In this document: in pieces, positions 7,793 through 17,092 of the stretch
Layout of the letters: each line of letters opens with the position of its first letter
How positions within the stretch are numbered: the first letter of the stretch is position 1
Origin: Capillimicrobium parvum
Lineage (GTDB): Bacteria > Actinomycetota > Thermoleophilia > Solirubrobacterales > Solirubrobacteraceae
NCBI RefSeq assembly: GCF_021172045.1
Contig: NZ_CP087164.1
Coordinates: 3,658,001-3,722,000 of the forward strand
DNA: 64,000 nucleotides
Direction: 5' to 3'
The notes under the pieces: generated by a model
Database searches by the model: none
The model's input: the letters and a program-made list of their open reading frames with translations, nothing else
What the model was told of the DNA's origin: nothing
Translations under genes and position numbers: made by a program

Positions 7793-7822
7793 AGGTCCCG
7801 AACAAGTGTCCTCTCGGGACCC
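7793..7822. repeat. GGTCCCGAA-type inverted motif near att copy 1
   Basis: AGGTCCCGAAC (7793-7803) is followed by the inverted form CTCTCGGGACC (7812-7822). The same GGTCCCGAA word occurs twice at 15374-15395, near att copy 2. Repeated short motifs inside both ends of an integrative unit are what integrase arm sites look like; this role is inferred. The rest of the 250-bp gap up to 8011 shows no gene. Confidence 0.4.
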
Positions 7823-8011
7823 GTTCGGCCTCTCGGAGCGGTTCAATCGGACGCGTTCAGGGCCCGTACCGCCCGGCTCTGAACCCTGATCGCCGGTCGT
7901 GCAGGGGCATGGCGGACTGTGTCGCCGCCCGAGCCCACGTTGGCGCGTTGGCGTGCCCGTGGGCCCAGGCGCGGGCGTAGGCTCGCGCCGAGACCGCAGA
8001 GTCGCCATCCG

Positions 8012-11000
8012 ATGGTTCCGCTGCCAAGCACCAACGCGCGTCTTTTCGTCCGGCCCGCGGACATGCTCGTGCTGGCGGCGGAGTGGACCGGCGTGAGCGA
8101 GACCACGGCGCCGTCTGGGCAGCTACTCATCAGCCCGGCGTTCGCCGGCGAGGGTCGTGTGACGCTGACGCTGCCGCCGCAGGCGATCGCCGAGGCGAAG
8201 TTCGACCGCGACGACGACGTCGCCCGGCGCGGCGCCCGGCTCTCCGGTCCGAGCCAGGTGACGTTCCTCCTCGCCGACGACACGCAAATCGAGATGACTG
8301 CGGAAGGCCTGCTCGCCGCGCTTGCCGCGGCAGGCCAGCACGTCGAGCTGGTGGCCGCCGGGCGCGAGCCGACCGCGATCGAGCTCCCCTGGCACCTGAC
8401 GCTCACGCTCCAGCACCTCACCGGCGGCCAGGTCGTCTCGCGCCACGACGCGACGGCGGTCACGTCGGTAGGCGGCGTCGCCGGACTCTGGCACGCGCGG
8501 CTCTGCGCCGATGGCGCGGGCGAGGACGACGCGGCCCTGCTGTTGCTGCCGCTGCACGCTGACCAGGACGATGCGCAGCTCGATGTCCAGCCGCTGTCCG
8601 GGCAGCAGCGCCAGTCCATCGTCGACGCGGCCCATGCCGCGGCCGGCCCGGCGCTGGCCCGTGCCCGGCGGGTGGGGCTCGGCCCGCTCGGCGGCACGCT
8701 GTCCGCGGCGCTGTCGTCGGCGGACCTCGAGTGGAACCACGACGCCACGCTCGGGCGCGATCACCAGGTGCGCACCGCCGAGCACGGGGTGCTGTACCCG
8801 TTCGGCCACCGCGCGATCTTCGTCGAGACGGCGCGGCGCGAGCTGCTCCCGGCCGGCGACCCGGCGGTCGCGGGCCTGCACCGCGAGGCGCAGCTCATCA
8901 TCATCGACCGCAAGCGGGCGACGACCGACGGAGAGCTCGAGCTGCGCCGGCGGTTCCCGTTCAGCGAGGTCGAGATCCTCGCGGCGAGCTTCCCGCACAT
9001 GAAGCCGCCGAGCCCCGCGGACTTCACCACCGTCCGCCGCCCCGTCGTACCGCACGGCGAGCTCGCAGACGAGCAGCAGCAGCTGCGCGACCAGCGGGCC
9101 GAGCTTGCGGCGCTGGTGCAGCAGCGGATCGACGACCTCCCGGACGCGCTGCAGGCGTACCTCGATGCGCACATGGGCTCCTCCGACCAGCTCGCCGACG
9201 CTCAGCAGCACCTGGCCGACACGCCCGACCCGCAGACACTGAGAGAGGAGAACGCCGAGACGAACCGGACCATCGACCTGCTCGAGCACGAGCTTGGCCT
9301 GCTCGTGCCGACCACGGGCGCGGACGGCGAGACGATCGAACCCGATCCGGCCCAGGTGCAGGCGCTGCAGGACCAGATCTCCGCGCTGATCGCCACCCTG
9401 CACTCCAACGCCGAGATCCAGCAGGCGGCCGTCGACTTCCCGGCGGCGGTCGCTGCGGTGCAACAGCTGCAGGCGGCCGTCCAACGCGAGTTCGACAACC
9501 TGGCGCGCACGCTCGACGCCCTCGCCGCCCAGGGCGACGAGCAGGCCGTCGGCGTCCAGAACCTCGACGCGGCGATCGCCGCCCTGCAGGTCCGGCTCGA
9601 TCGTCTCGACCGGGCCGAACACGCGGACGAGCCGCTGGCGTATGTCCCGCAGACGCCCGACGGCACGCCGCTGCGCTTCCCGCTCCGGTTCGCCGCGGCG
9701 GCCAGCGACGTCGTTCTCGACATGCCGTTGGTCTTCGTGAGGGACTTCTCGCTGCGGGAGGAGGAGTTCCTGCCGGCGTTCTCCTCGCTGACCGATCCGA
9801 CGGCTCTCGCGACGGTGGCGTCGCTGTGGCAAGGCCACGCGGTCGTGCCCGTGCCCGGCGTGCCGATCGACATGGTCAACAGCGGCCAGCCGCAGCCGCT
9901 GCCGGGGGACGTGCACCAGGTCCATGCCCTGACGCTCGCAGGAGTCGCGCACTCCGGCGGCTTCCGGCCGACCATCGGCCAGTTCGACGTCGAGCTGCCG
10001 TCGCTGCGCTCGCTCCTGCCCGAGACCGGCGGCGTCCGGCCGCTGCATTTCACCGAGGCGTTCCTCAACGAGCCGGAGATCCCCGAGCTGCCGTTCACCC
10101 TGGACCCGCGCTTTACCGGCGACCCCGCCATTGGTATCGGGATCGACTTCGTGCGCCAGGCGCAGCGCTCGGGCGGTCTGGTCTCGCCGAAGTTCGTCGT
10201 CGACGGGATCTCGCGCCGCCTTGGACCGGTCGCCGCCCGCGCGCTGCCGCCGGGCCTCGCCGACGCGCTGCCCCCGGGCATCCCCACCTTCGACCTCGCG
10301 TCCGTCTATGCGGGCGCGACGCTACTGGGCTTCCCGCTCACGTCGCTGATCAAGCTGCCCCTCGACCCGTTGTCGGCCGCCACCGACGCCTTGCCCAAGC
10401 CGCCGGCGATGACGCAGTTGCTCGACGCCGGCATCCCGACGGGGATGCGGATGTCGTGGACGCTTGACCTGCAGGAGCACGGGCCGTTTCGCCCCGGCCC
10501 CGCCACGAAGCTCACGCTGACGGTCGAGTGCTCGGCGGCACGCCAGGACACGACGTGCACGGTCAACGACTTCGCGCTCGTGCTGCCGCCCGGCGGCTCC
10601 GTCGCGGGGCTGCTGACGCTCAACTTCCGGTCCCTGCAGTTCGCCCAGCATGAAGGCCGCACACCGGAGTTGAAGATCGACCACATGACGGTCGGCTTCG
10701 GCGGCGCGCTGAAGCTGTTGCAGGAGCTTCAGGCCGAGCTGCAGAAGGTGCTCGAACTGCCCGACACGGGCGTGAAGGTCGACGTGCGCCCCACCGGCCT
10801 GACCGCCGGCTATGGCGTCGCCGTCCCCAGCGTGACGGCCGGGACCTTCCTGCTGAGCAACATCGCGATGCAGGCGGGCGTCGACGTGCCGTTCGACGGC
10901 AAGCCGGTCACCGTGTCGCTGTCGTTCGCCAAGCGCGACAACCCGTTCACCGTCAGCGTCATGGCGTTCGGCGGCGGCGGTTATCTCGACATGACGCTCG

Positions 11001-11446
11001 GTCCGGAGGGCCTCATGCGGCTGGAGGCGTCGATCGACTTCGGCGCAGCGATCTCGGTGGACTTCTTCGTCGCCCGCGGCGAGGTCCACGCGCTGGGCGG
11101 CGTGCGGTTCCGCCAGGCCGGCGGCTCGATCGACATCGACGGCTTCATCAGCATCGGGGGCAGCGTCGAGGTCCTCGGCCTCGTCTCGGTGTCGATCGAG
11201 CTGCTGGTGACGCTGAGCTACCGCGACGGCAACCGGCTCGTCGGCCGAGCGACGATCGTCGTCGAGGTGGACCTGACGCTGTTCTCGCGCTCGGTGGAGA
11301 TCGACAGCGGCGAGTGGGTGCTCGCCGGCAGCGAGAGCCCCGCGCGGGAGAGGCTCGACGGCCCCGTGCCTGTGCTGTTCTCCGCCGAGGAGGACCCGCG
11401 CCTGGCCGCATGGCGCGCCTACCGACAGGCGTTCGCGACGGCATGA
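8012..11446 (+). CDS. Giant protein A of unknown function (1144 aa)
   Basis: No family recognised with confidence. The ATG at 8012 (MVPLPSTNARLFVRPADM) is preferred over an in-frame start at 7919, whose extra 31 residues are Arg/Pro noise. Three parts are visible. Residues about 1-340 are mixed alpha/beta with many short beta-rich stretches. Residues about 349-540 are Gln/Ala/Asp/Leu-rich with heptad-like spacing, a probable coiled coil. Residues about 570-1144 are beta-rich, ending in a long Gly/Val/Ser-rich region (around 985-1110) of alternating hydrophobic residues (AFGGGGYLDMTLGPEGLMRL, GSVEVLGLVSVSIELL). There is no signal peptide or transmembrane helix. It overlaps protein B by ATGA, so the two are probably made together, perhaps as structural or assembly partners (inference). 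Confidence 0.85.
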   Translation: MVPLPSTNARLFVRPADMLVLAAEWTGVSETTAPSGQLLISPAFAGEGRVTLTLPPQAIAEAKFDRDDDVARRGARLSGPSQVTFLLADDTQIEMTAEGLLAALAAAGQHVELVAAGREPTAIELPWHLTLTLQHLTGGQVVSRHDATAVTSVGGVAGLWHARLCADGAGEDDAALLLLPLHADQDDAQLDVQPLSGQQRQSIVDAAHAAAGPALARARRVGLGPLGGTLSAALSSADLEWNHDATLGRDHQVRTAEHGVLYPFGHRAIFVETARRELLPAGDPAVAGLHREAQLIIIDRKRATTDGELELRRRFPFSEVEILAASFPHMKPPSPADFTTVRRPVVPHGELADEQQQLRDQRAELAALVQQRIDDLPDALQAYLDAHMGSSDQLADAQQHLADTPDPQTLREENAETNRTIDLLEHELGLLVPTTGADGETIEPDPAQVQALQDQISALIATLHSNAEIQQAAVDFPAAVAAVQQLQAAVQREFDNLARTLDALAAQGDEQAVGVQNLDAAIAALQVRLDRLDRAEHADEPLAYVPQTPDGTPLRFPLRFAAAASDVVLDMPLVFVRDFSLREEEFLPAFSSLTDPTALATVASLWQGHAVVPVPGVPIDMVNSGQPQPLPGDVHQVHALTLAGVAHSGGFRPTIGQFDVELPSLRSLLPETGGVRPLHFTEAFLNEPEIPELPFTLDPRFTGDPAIGIGIDFVRQAQRSGGLVSPKFVVDGISRRLGPVAARALPPGLADALPPGIPTFDLASVYAGATLLGFPLTSLIKLPLDPLSAATDALPKPPAMTQLLDAGIPTGMRMSWTLDLQEHGPFRPGPATKLTLTVECSAARQDTTCTVNDFALVLPPGGSVAGLLTLNFRSLQFAQHEGRTPELKIDHMTVGFGGALKLLQELQAELQKVLELPDTGVKVDVRPTGLTAGYGVAVPSVTAGTFLLSNIAMQAGVDVPFDGKPVTVSLSFAKRDNPFTVSVMAFGGGGYLDMTLGPEGLMRLEASIDFGAAISVDFFVARGEVHALGGVRFRQAGGSIDIDGFISIGGSVEVLGLVSVSIELLVTLSYRDGNRLVGRATIVVEVDLTLFSRSVEIDSGEWVLAGSESPARERLDGPVPVLFSAEEDPRLAAWRAYRQAFATA

Positions 11447-14400
11447 GCGAACTGCTGTGGATCAGCGTTCCGGGGGGCGTCGACGGCCGCCCGCTGCTAC
11501 GCGTGCTCGTCGTGCCGCGCCTTGACGGCGGGACGCTCGCGGGGTCCGGCATGGCAGCCTGGCCGTCACGTGGACTGCTGGCCGGACCCGCGCTGAGCGT
11601 CGAATGGCGCGCCGGTGAGGGGTCGCCGATCACGGCGATTCCGGTGAGCTCAGGCGACGTCACGTTCACCCACCAACAGGACCTGTGGGCGCAGTTCTTC
11701 GCTGCCGAGACACCGGTCGGCACCACCGCGGGCCCCGTCCCTCCGCCCGAACAGCCGGTCGTCCAGCCGAGCTCGCGCGACGCCCAGGCCATCAGCGACA
11801 CGTTCGCGGCGCCGGCGGCGGTGGACTTCGGCGCGCCGGACTCGGCACCGCCGACGACATACCACGCGAAGGTGCAGGAGGCGCTCGCCACATGGACGCC
11901 GGACGGCGCCGACACCCCCGCTCCGGACCCTGCGCCGCCGGGTCCGCCGCCCCCGCCACCCGACTTCCACCTCACGATCTCCCTGCTGCGCGAGCATCCC
12001 GCCGTCCTGCGCGCGCTCGGGTTGATCTTCTCGGTGCGGGTGGCCCCGCCCGCCGGGCTCGCGCAGGCCGGTCAGGTGCGCATCGTCTGGCCGGCGCCCG
12101 ACCCGGGCCTGCCCACCATCGTCTCGCCCTGGTCGATGTACGGCACCGGATTCCTTCCGGCGTCGCGCGGGCCGGAGATCAGCCGCGGCATGGTGACGCT
12201 GACGCCCGACCCGGCGGTGACGGGCGATCCCGGCGGGCGCTGGACGGTGACGACCGTCGATGTCGAGGGCGGCGCCCGGAAGCTGCGCGACGCGTCGCAA
12301 CTCGTCGCGGCCGGTCAGGCGGCAGAGCTCGCCGCGGACCCGGCGAAGCCGCTCTCGCTGCCGACGATGCGCACCGCGGGCATCCAGCTCGTACGGGTCG
12401 ACCGCCACGCCGAGTTCGAACGCCGGCGCGGCATGGCGCTCGAGAGCAACGCCCGCGCCACGCTCGACGGAATGGTGCTCGACGCCGAGCATCTCGTCCT
12501 GGGCTACCGCATCGACATCCGACTCGGCAACCGGTGGCGATCGCTGCACCGGCGGATCGCGACCTACCACCGCGGAACGCCCGCCCAGGTCATCGGCGAG
12601 GCGGGTCTGCACGAAGAGGGCCACATCAAGGCCAACGGCGCCGCGCGCGGCGCCGACGACGTGCTGCGCGCGAGCGAGGTCGTCGCGCGCTGGAACGGCT
12701 GGAGCTTGGCGACCGTACGCCCGCGCTTCGACATGCCCGCCGTGGTCCCGGGGCCGTCGCGCGGGGCGGGTCTGGCGATCGCGTTCGGCTGGGACTTCGT
12801 GGCCGAGCCGGAATCGCTCCCCCGGTTGCGCTTCACCGAGCGGTACGCGCTGCGGGCTCGTGTGGCCGACATCGCCGGCGGCGGTCTCACGCTCGACGAT
12901 CCGCAGGCGGATCGCTGCGCGATCACCGAGATCGGCTACGGCCGCTTCGAGCCCGTCCCCTCTCCGCCGGTCCTGCTCGAGCCGGGGCTCACGGCCGCCG
13001 ACCTCGGCCCCGGCGAGGCCGTCGACCAGGTCGTTGTACGCAGCGACCCAGGGTCGACGGTTGACGCGTTCGTCGCGCAGAACCCCGGCTACACGATGCG
13101 ACCACGGCGCAAGCTGCTGCGCCCGCGCACCTCGCTGGCGATCGCCGAGCAGCACAAGATGCTCGACCACGACGACGCGGACCAGACGTTCGCCTGGGTC
13201 CTGCGGGCGGTCGCAGCGGGTGACGCGTTCGGCGCCGAGGAGGCCGGGGACGGGCCGCTGCCGGATCCCGCGGCGGGCGGCATCAACGCCGTCCCGCGCG
13301 ACGAGGCGGGCAAGCCGCCGGCCGCGACCTCCGCCCACCGCGACTGGGACGCGCCCTGGCCACAGCCCGAACCACCCAAGACGCTCGAGCTGGCCGGCCC
13401 CCAGGCCGGCGAGCCCCCGGTCGCCTGGCGCGACGAGACGCTCGTCGTGCGCCTCGCACCGGGCGAGCGGGTCACCGTTGAGCTGTCCTCCCGGCTCACT
13501 GCCGACTTCCTCGACCACTTCGCGCTGCAGGACGCGATGCCGGCGTCGTCCAAGGGCGCCGCCCAGGCCGGGCGCCATCCGCTGATCACGCCCGTGCACC
13601 CGGTCACCCTCGTCCACGCGGTCCGCAAGCCGATCGATCCGCCTGATCCGGGCTCGACGCTGACTCCGGCGCCGCGCGAGTCAGGGCAGACGTTCGCCGT
13701 GCTCGCATCTGCGCCGACGCTGTTCGGCGTGGACGTCAACAGCACCGGGCAGCTCGACGTGAGCGCCGCCTGGACGGAGCACGCCGACGACGCGACACGA
13801 CAAGCGACCGCGTCGGTGCAGTCGTTCATCGTCGACCGCGGGGACACCGTGCTCAAGGAGCCGCTGCGACACGAATTCGGCGACACGCGCCATCGCGTCG
13901 TCACCTACACGGTGACGGCGGTCAGTCGCTTCCGGCCGTTCTTCCATCCGTCCGAGCTGACCGCCGACCCCGACGCCTTCGTCCAGCGCACCCAGCTCCG
14001 GGCGACGGTCCCGATCCCCAACACCGCGCGGCCCGCCGCGCCCACAGTGCTGGGCACTCGCCCGGCGTTCACCTGGAAGGATTCGCGTGAGCCGTCGGCC
14101 GGCGGCACCGTGACGCTGCGGCGCGAGCGCCTCGCCGGCCGCCTCCGGGTGGAACTCGGGCGACCGTGGTTCGCGACCGGTGAAGGCGAGCGCCTGGGAG
14201 TCGTGCTGTGGGACCGGCCGACCGGGGCGGCCGAGCCGCAGGCGCCGCTGGTGACCGAGTGCGGACGCGACCCGATCTGGGACACGACCGACCCGCCGCG
14301 GTGGCCGGCGGAGTCCCAACTGGTTGGCGCGGCGGGTCCTGCCGGACGCCACACGCTGCAGGAGGCGGCAGTGCCTGCACTGGTCGTGCCGTTCGAGCCG

Positions 14401-14970
14401 TTCTTCCACGGCGACCGCTGGTACGCGGACGTCGCGCTGCCGGGCCTCGCCTCGGCCTCCTATTGCCCGTTCGTGCGGCTGGCGGTGGCCCGCTGTCAGC
14501 CCGACAGCATCGCCGATCACCATCTCTCCCCAGTCGTGCTCTGCGCGATGACGCAATTGCTGCCCGACCGCACGCTCACGGTCGAGCAGGCGGGCTCGAC
14601 GGTCCAGGTCAGCCTTGCCGGGCTCGGACCGCGAGGCCCTCAGCCGAACCGCGTTGACGTGGTGGTCGAGCAGTGCGGCGCGCCCCGGCCACTCGCCGAC
14701 ACGGTGCAGATGTCCTCTCTGGAGCCCGGCCCTACAGGCGACGGCGTGCCGGTCTGGCGGCCCGTCGCCGACCATGTGGTCCACACGACGCTGAACGCCG
14801 CCCCGATCACCGTGCCGCTGCCGGGCGGCGGCGCTGCCACCCGCCTGCGCATCCGCGAGGTCGAGCTCGTGGGGGCCGACGTCGGAGCCCCGGAGCCGCA
14901 GGCCGGCTCGCCGGGCGAGCTCGGTGAGCGCGTGACGTTCACCGACACAGTGCTCCTGCCCCTGAACTGA
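11443..14970 (+). CDS. Giant protein B of unknown function (1175 aa)
   Basis: Starts MSELLWISVPGGVDGRPLLR at an ATG that overlaps protein A's TGA (ATGA); the longer frame from 11314 lies inside gene A. No family recognised. Residues 1-155 form a compact start. A proline-rich linker follows (PDPAPPGPPPPPPDFHL, about 165-178). The remainder is beta-rich with many Arg and Trp, including an FN3-like strand pattern (HRVVTYTVTAVSRFRPFF, about residue 820). No transmembrane helix, signal peptide or enzymatic motif is evident. The size match with protein A and the coupling suggest a two-protein complex. It is the last sizeable gene of the att-flanked 7.75-kb unit. Confidence 0.85.
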   Translation: MSELLWISVPGGVDGRPLLRVLVVPRLDGGTLAGSGMAAWPSRGLLAGPALSVEWRAGEGSPITAIPVSSGDVTFTHQQDLWAQFFAAETPVGTTAGPVPPPEQPVVQPSSRDAQAISDTFAAPAAVDFGAPDSAPPTTYHAKVQEALATWTPDGADTPAPDPAPPGPPPPPPDFHLTISLLREHPAVLRALGLIFSVRVAPPAGLAQAGQVRIVWPAPDPGLPTIVSPWSMYGTGFLPASRGPEISRGMVTLTPDPAVTGDPGGRWTVTTVDVEGGARKLRDASQLVAAGQAAELAADPAKPLSLPTMRTAGIQLVRVDRHAEFERRRGMALESNARATLDGMVLDAEHLVLGYRIDIRLGNRWRSLHRRIATYHRGTPAQVIGEAGLHEEGHIKANGAARGADDVLRASEVVARWNGWSLATVRPRFDMPAVVPGPSRGAGLAIAFGWDFVAEPESLPRLRFTERYALRARVADIAGGGLTLDDPQADRCAITEIGYGRFEPVPSPPVLLEPGLTAADLGPGEAVDQVVVRSDPGSTVDAFVAQNPGYTMRPRRKLLRPRTSLAIAEQHKMLDHDDADQTFAWVLRAVAAGDAFGAEEAGDGPLPDPAAGGINAVPRDEAGKPPAATSAHRDWDAPWPQPEPPKTLELAGPQAGEPPVAWRDETLVVRLAPGERVTVELSSRLTADFLDHFALQDAMPASSKGAAQAGRHPLITPVHPVTLVHAVRKPIDPPDPGSTLTPAPRESGQTFAVLASAPTLFGVDVNSTGQLDVSAAWTEHADDATRQATASVQSFIVDRGDTVLKEPLRHEFGDTRHRVVTYTVTAVSRFRPFFHPSELTADPDAFVQRTQLRATVPIPNTARPAAPTVLGTRPAFTWKDSREPSAGGTVTLRRERLAGRLRVELGRPWFATGEGERLGVVLWDRPTGAAEPQAPLVTECGRDPIWDTTDPPRWPAESQLVGAAGPAGRHTLQEAAVPALVVPFEPFFHGDRWYADVALPGLASASYCPFVRLAVARCQPDSIADHHLSPVVLCAMTQLLPDRTLTVEQAGSTVQVSLAGLGPRGPQPNRVDVVVEQCGAPRPLADTVQMSSLEPGPTGDGVPVWRPVADHVVHTTLNAAPITVPLPGGGAATRLRIREVELVGADVGAPEPQAGSPGELGERVTFTDTVLLPLN

Positions 14971-15093
14971 GCGGCGTGGGTGGGCGCTCGCTCTGGTCGA
15001 GCGCAATCGTTGCGCCTTGGCGTTGGCGGTAGCTCCGCACCGCCCCGGCGTTCCTGGGCGCGGGTACCTGGTGTCGCCCAGGGCAGGCGTCTT

Positions 15094-15318
15094 CTAGCGG
15101 CGGATGCTCCGGGCGCACGGTTCGCAGAGCGGCGTGCCGCCGTACCGCACGACCGCGCAATCTCTCGGGTGGTAGTTGCATCCCGCGCTTGGCCCGGGCT
15201 GCCCCCAGGGTGGTGGCAAGCCAACCGAGTAGGAGCTGTCCGCAGGCGGGCTCGCGCCGATGAACGCCCGCTTCCCGCACGGTCGGCAAGAACATCTGAT
15301 TGAGGCCCCGCACGACAT
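15094..15318 (-). CDS. Possible small Cys-rich (zinc-ribbon-like) protein
   Basis: 74 residues from an ATG at 15318. Cysteines are spaced CxCxxC near the N-terminus (CSCRPCGK), with a C-terminal CNYHPRDC and CEPCARS, a plausible four-ligand zinc site. The segment YHPRDCAVVRYGGTPLCEPC looks like a genuine protein pattern rather than shadow noise. No ribosome-binding site is obvious. It is the only other gene candidate in the 500 bp between giant protein B and att copy 2. Confidence 0.35.
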   Translation of the reverse strand: MSCGASIRCSCRPCGKRAFIGASPPADSSYSVGLPPPWGQPGPSAGCNYHPRDCAVVRYGGTPLCEPCARSIRR

Positions 15319-15373
15319 TCACCGGCGCCGCGCGACGTCGGCGCCCTAAACGCCAGGCGCGCCTGCCGATTCG

Positions 15374-15395
15374 GGTCCCGAAAAAGGTCCCGAAC
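15374..15395. repeat. Two GGTCCCGAA motifs near att copy 2
   Basis: GGTCCCGAA at 15374-15382 and GGTCCCGAAC at 15386-15395, direct repeats 12 bp apart. They match the motif beside att copy 1. They are proposed arm-type sites for the left unit; the function is inferred. Confidence 0.4.
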
Positions 15396-15464
15396 TGCCC
15401 AGTTCTGACCGCTGCTGAGGGGGTCTCAGGGCACCTCAGAGCCCCCGAGACATCGCGTTAGTGC

Positions 15465-15476
15465 GCCAAATTTGGC
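15465..15476. repeat. Perfect palindrome next to att copy 2
   Basis: GCCAAATTTGGC, a 12-bp perfect inverted repeat in an AT-rich island, 2 bp before att copy 2. A related palindrome (GAGCCAATTTTGGCTC) precedes att copy 3. It is possibly a recombinase or excisionase site. Confidence 0.4.
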
Positions 15477-15478
15477 CG

Positions 15479-15521
15479 ATCATAATCCGCGTGTCGGGGG
15501 TTCGAGTCCCTCCTCCGGCAT
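15479..15521 (+). repeat. att copy 2 (exact tRNA 3' end duplicate)
   Basis: 43 nt identical to 7687-7729. No acceptor 5' half or D-arm precedes it, so it is not a functional tRNA. It splits the island into a 7.75-kb left unit and a 47.8-kb right unit. Confidence 0.92.
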
Positions 15522-15546
15522 GATGTGATGTCTCGGGACATCGGTC

Positions 15547-16118
15547 TCAGTTCGGGGGGCCCGGCCATCGGCCGGGCTCTGTGTTTTGGTTGCGCCAGTA
15601 GCTGCGGTTGGGGTCGATGTGGTGGACGGAGAGCACTTCGCCGGTGGTGGTGGTCGTCGGCGAATGCGAGGACGCGTTTGCGGGCGTGGACGGTGCCGAG
15701 TCCGAGGTGTGCATGCGGCCGGCGCGGCGGATCGTCATGCGGCCTTTGGGATCGAGTCGGTCGTAGCGCACGCGGTAGTGCCCTGGGGCGTGTCCGTTGC
15801 TGGCGGGGGCGGCCTTTGGGGTGGCGCGGTAGGCGTCGCCGGGGGTGCGCCGGTGCAGCGCTCGGTGCGGGCGGCGCTCGTTGGAGTGCTTGCGAAACTC
15901 GTCGCGCTGGCGTTGGAGTTCGGGGAGCGTTCGGGCGGGCGGTCTGGCGTTCAGCCAGCGCTGCAGAGTCTGGTGGAAGCGCTCGGTCTTGCCTTGGGTT
16001 TGCGGGTGTCCGGGGGATCCGTTCTTCTGGCGAACACCGAGGATCGGTAGGAGGTCTTCAAACGCGTTGCGGCCGCCGCCGAACCGGGCGGTGTAGACGC
16101 GGCCATCGCGACCGGCCG
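15547..16118 (-). pseudogene. IS481-family transposase remnant (left copy)
   Basis: Reading leftward, the segments LLPILGVRQKNGSPGHPQTQ, GKTERFHQTLQRWL, ERRPHRALHRRTPGDAYR and HHIDPNRSYWRNQNTEP follow the C-terminal half of an IS481 DDE transposase, up to the GPPN end. Compared with the copy at 63.3 kb it has a deletion of about 23 bp and a one-base loss, both frameshifting. The N-terminal half is missing. The terminal sequence TGTCTCGGGACAT lies between it and att copy 2. Confidence 0.8.
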
Positions 16119-16330
16119 TGGCTGATCAGCGTGAAGTCGACCAGCAGTCCCGGGACGGTGGCTTCGGCGGCCGACCAGCTGGCGTCGCTGTCCGGCCTGG
16201 ACGGGGTCGCCATCCTCGTCGTGCCATTCATGACACCCGCCGGGGCGAAGGCCGCCGCCCGGCGCGGGCTGAGCTGGATCGACTTGTCGGGCAACACGCA
16301 CGTGCGCGACGACGACCTCTACAAGGCGAT
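16118..16330 (+). pseudogene. Fragment of a conserved 'VEVK...LVVPFM...WIDLSGN' protein
   Basis: The frame reads VKSTSSPGTVASAADQLA, then VAILVVPFMTPAGAKAAARR and GLSWIDLSGNTHVRDDDLY. This pattern occurs in a group of bacterial proteins with a nuclease-like or winged-helix (AbiEi-like) fold; that assignment is from memory and tentative. Both ends are missing, since it runs from the IS481 remnant into an unrelated fragment. Confidence 0.45.
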
Positions 16331-16687
16331 CGGCCGCCAGGACGCCATCACCATGTTCAACCTCGGCGCGGCGCTGGGCTTCGTCGCCGACCGCGACGCC
16401 CTGGCCGACCCCTCCGGCTTCTGGCTCGTCGACGACGCCTTCAACGACACGACACCGCCGGTCTATGCACGGTGATGACCCACGAGATCGGCCACCTGCT
16501 CGACCTCGACCACGCGCCCGCCCCGGCAAACGTCATGTCCCCCACCTACCGGGCCGACACGGAGACCTGCACGACCGCGTTCCCACCCAAGCCCGCGCCT
16601 CCATCGCCGCCCGCCGTCGAGCCCCCGCCGATCGACACCCTCGACCGCGTCGCTGGGCGCACGCCAAGCCCGTCGCGCCGGCAGTGA
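16322..16687 (+). pseudogene. Remnant of a matrixin-like zinc metallopeptidase
   Basis: One frame reads GFWLVDDAFNDTTPPVYAR and stops at 16475. The next frame continues VMTHEIGHLLDLDHAPAPAN with NVMSPTY. HEIGHLLDLDH fits the zinc motif HExxHxxxxxH and is followed by a Met-turn-like NVM. The frameshift and lack of a start mark it as decayed. Confidence 0.55.
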
Positions 16688-16693
16688 TCCTGC

Positions 16694-17092
16694 ATGGCGC
16701 CCACGCGTTCGGCGCACGGCGCGCTGGCCAACACGCAGCCGGGCCGCCTCGTGGTCACCTTCTACCGCCACGGGCCGGTCCTGGGCTGCGCCGACCACGC
16801 CTGCCGCCAGCACACCCCCTGGTCCCTCCGCGGCCCCATCGTTCGCCGCACCGTCCGCTACAACCCGGTCAGCGAGACGGTGTCCGCCGTCCGCGCGCCG
16901 CGGAACTGGGCGATCGCCACACTGCAACTTACCCAGCCCGGCACCCGCCCCGGCCTCACCGTCGCGCTGCTGCCCCCGCAGGTGCACACAGTGAAGTTCC
17001 GCCACAGGACGGCCCATCTTGAAGCTCAGCACGGTGCCGGTGATCACGCCGATCGGGAACAGAGCGATCATCACCCGGCTCCAGCGGCGTGA
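16694..17092 (+). other. Uncertain open frame, possibly the continuation of the decayed peptidase
   Basis: 132 codons containing RLVVTFYRHGPVLGCADHAC and VSAVRAPRNWAIATLQL, which read like real protein. No family is recognised and no ribosome-binding site is seen. Its 3' end overlaps the cydA remnant on the other strand. It may be a separate fragment or the C-terminal part of the broken metallopeptidase. Confidence 0.25.

Noticed and set aside
7688-8008. Leftward frame ending in MPEEGLEPPTRGL
   Set aside because: This peptide is the antisense translation of the tRNA 3' half, a well-known artefact.
11650-13617. 655-codon leftward frame over giant protein B
   Set aside because: Shadow typical of high-GC DNA; the plus frame has normal protein composition and coupling with protein A.
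15479-15521. A second tRNA gene
   Set aside because: Only the 3' part of the tRNA is present; the acceptor 5' strand and D-arm are absent.
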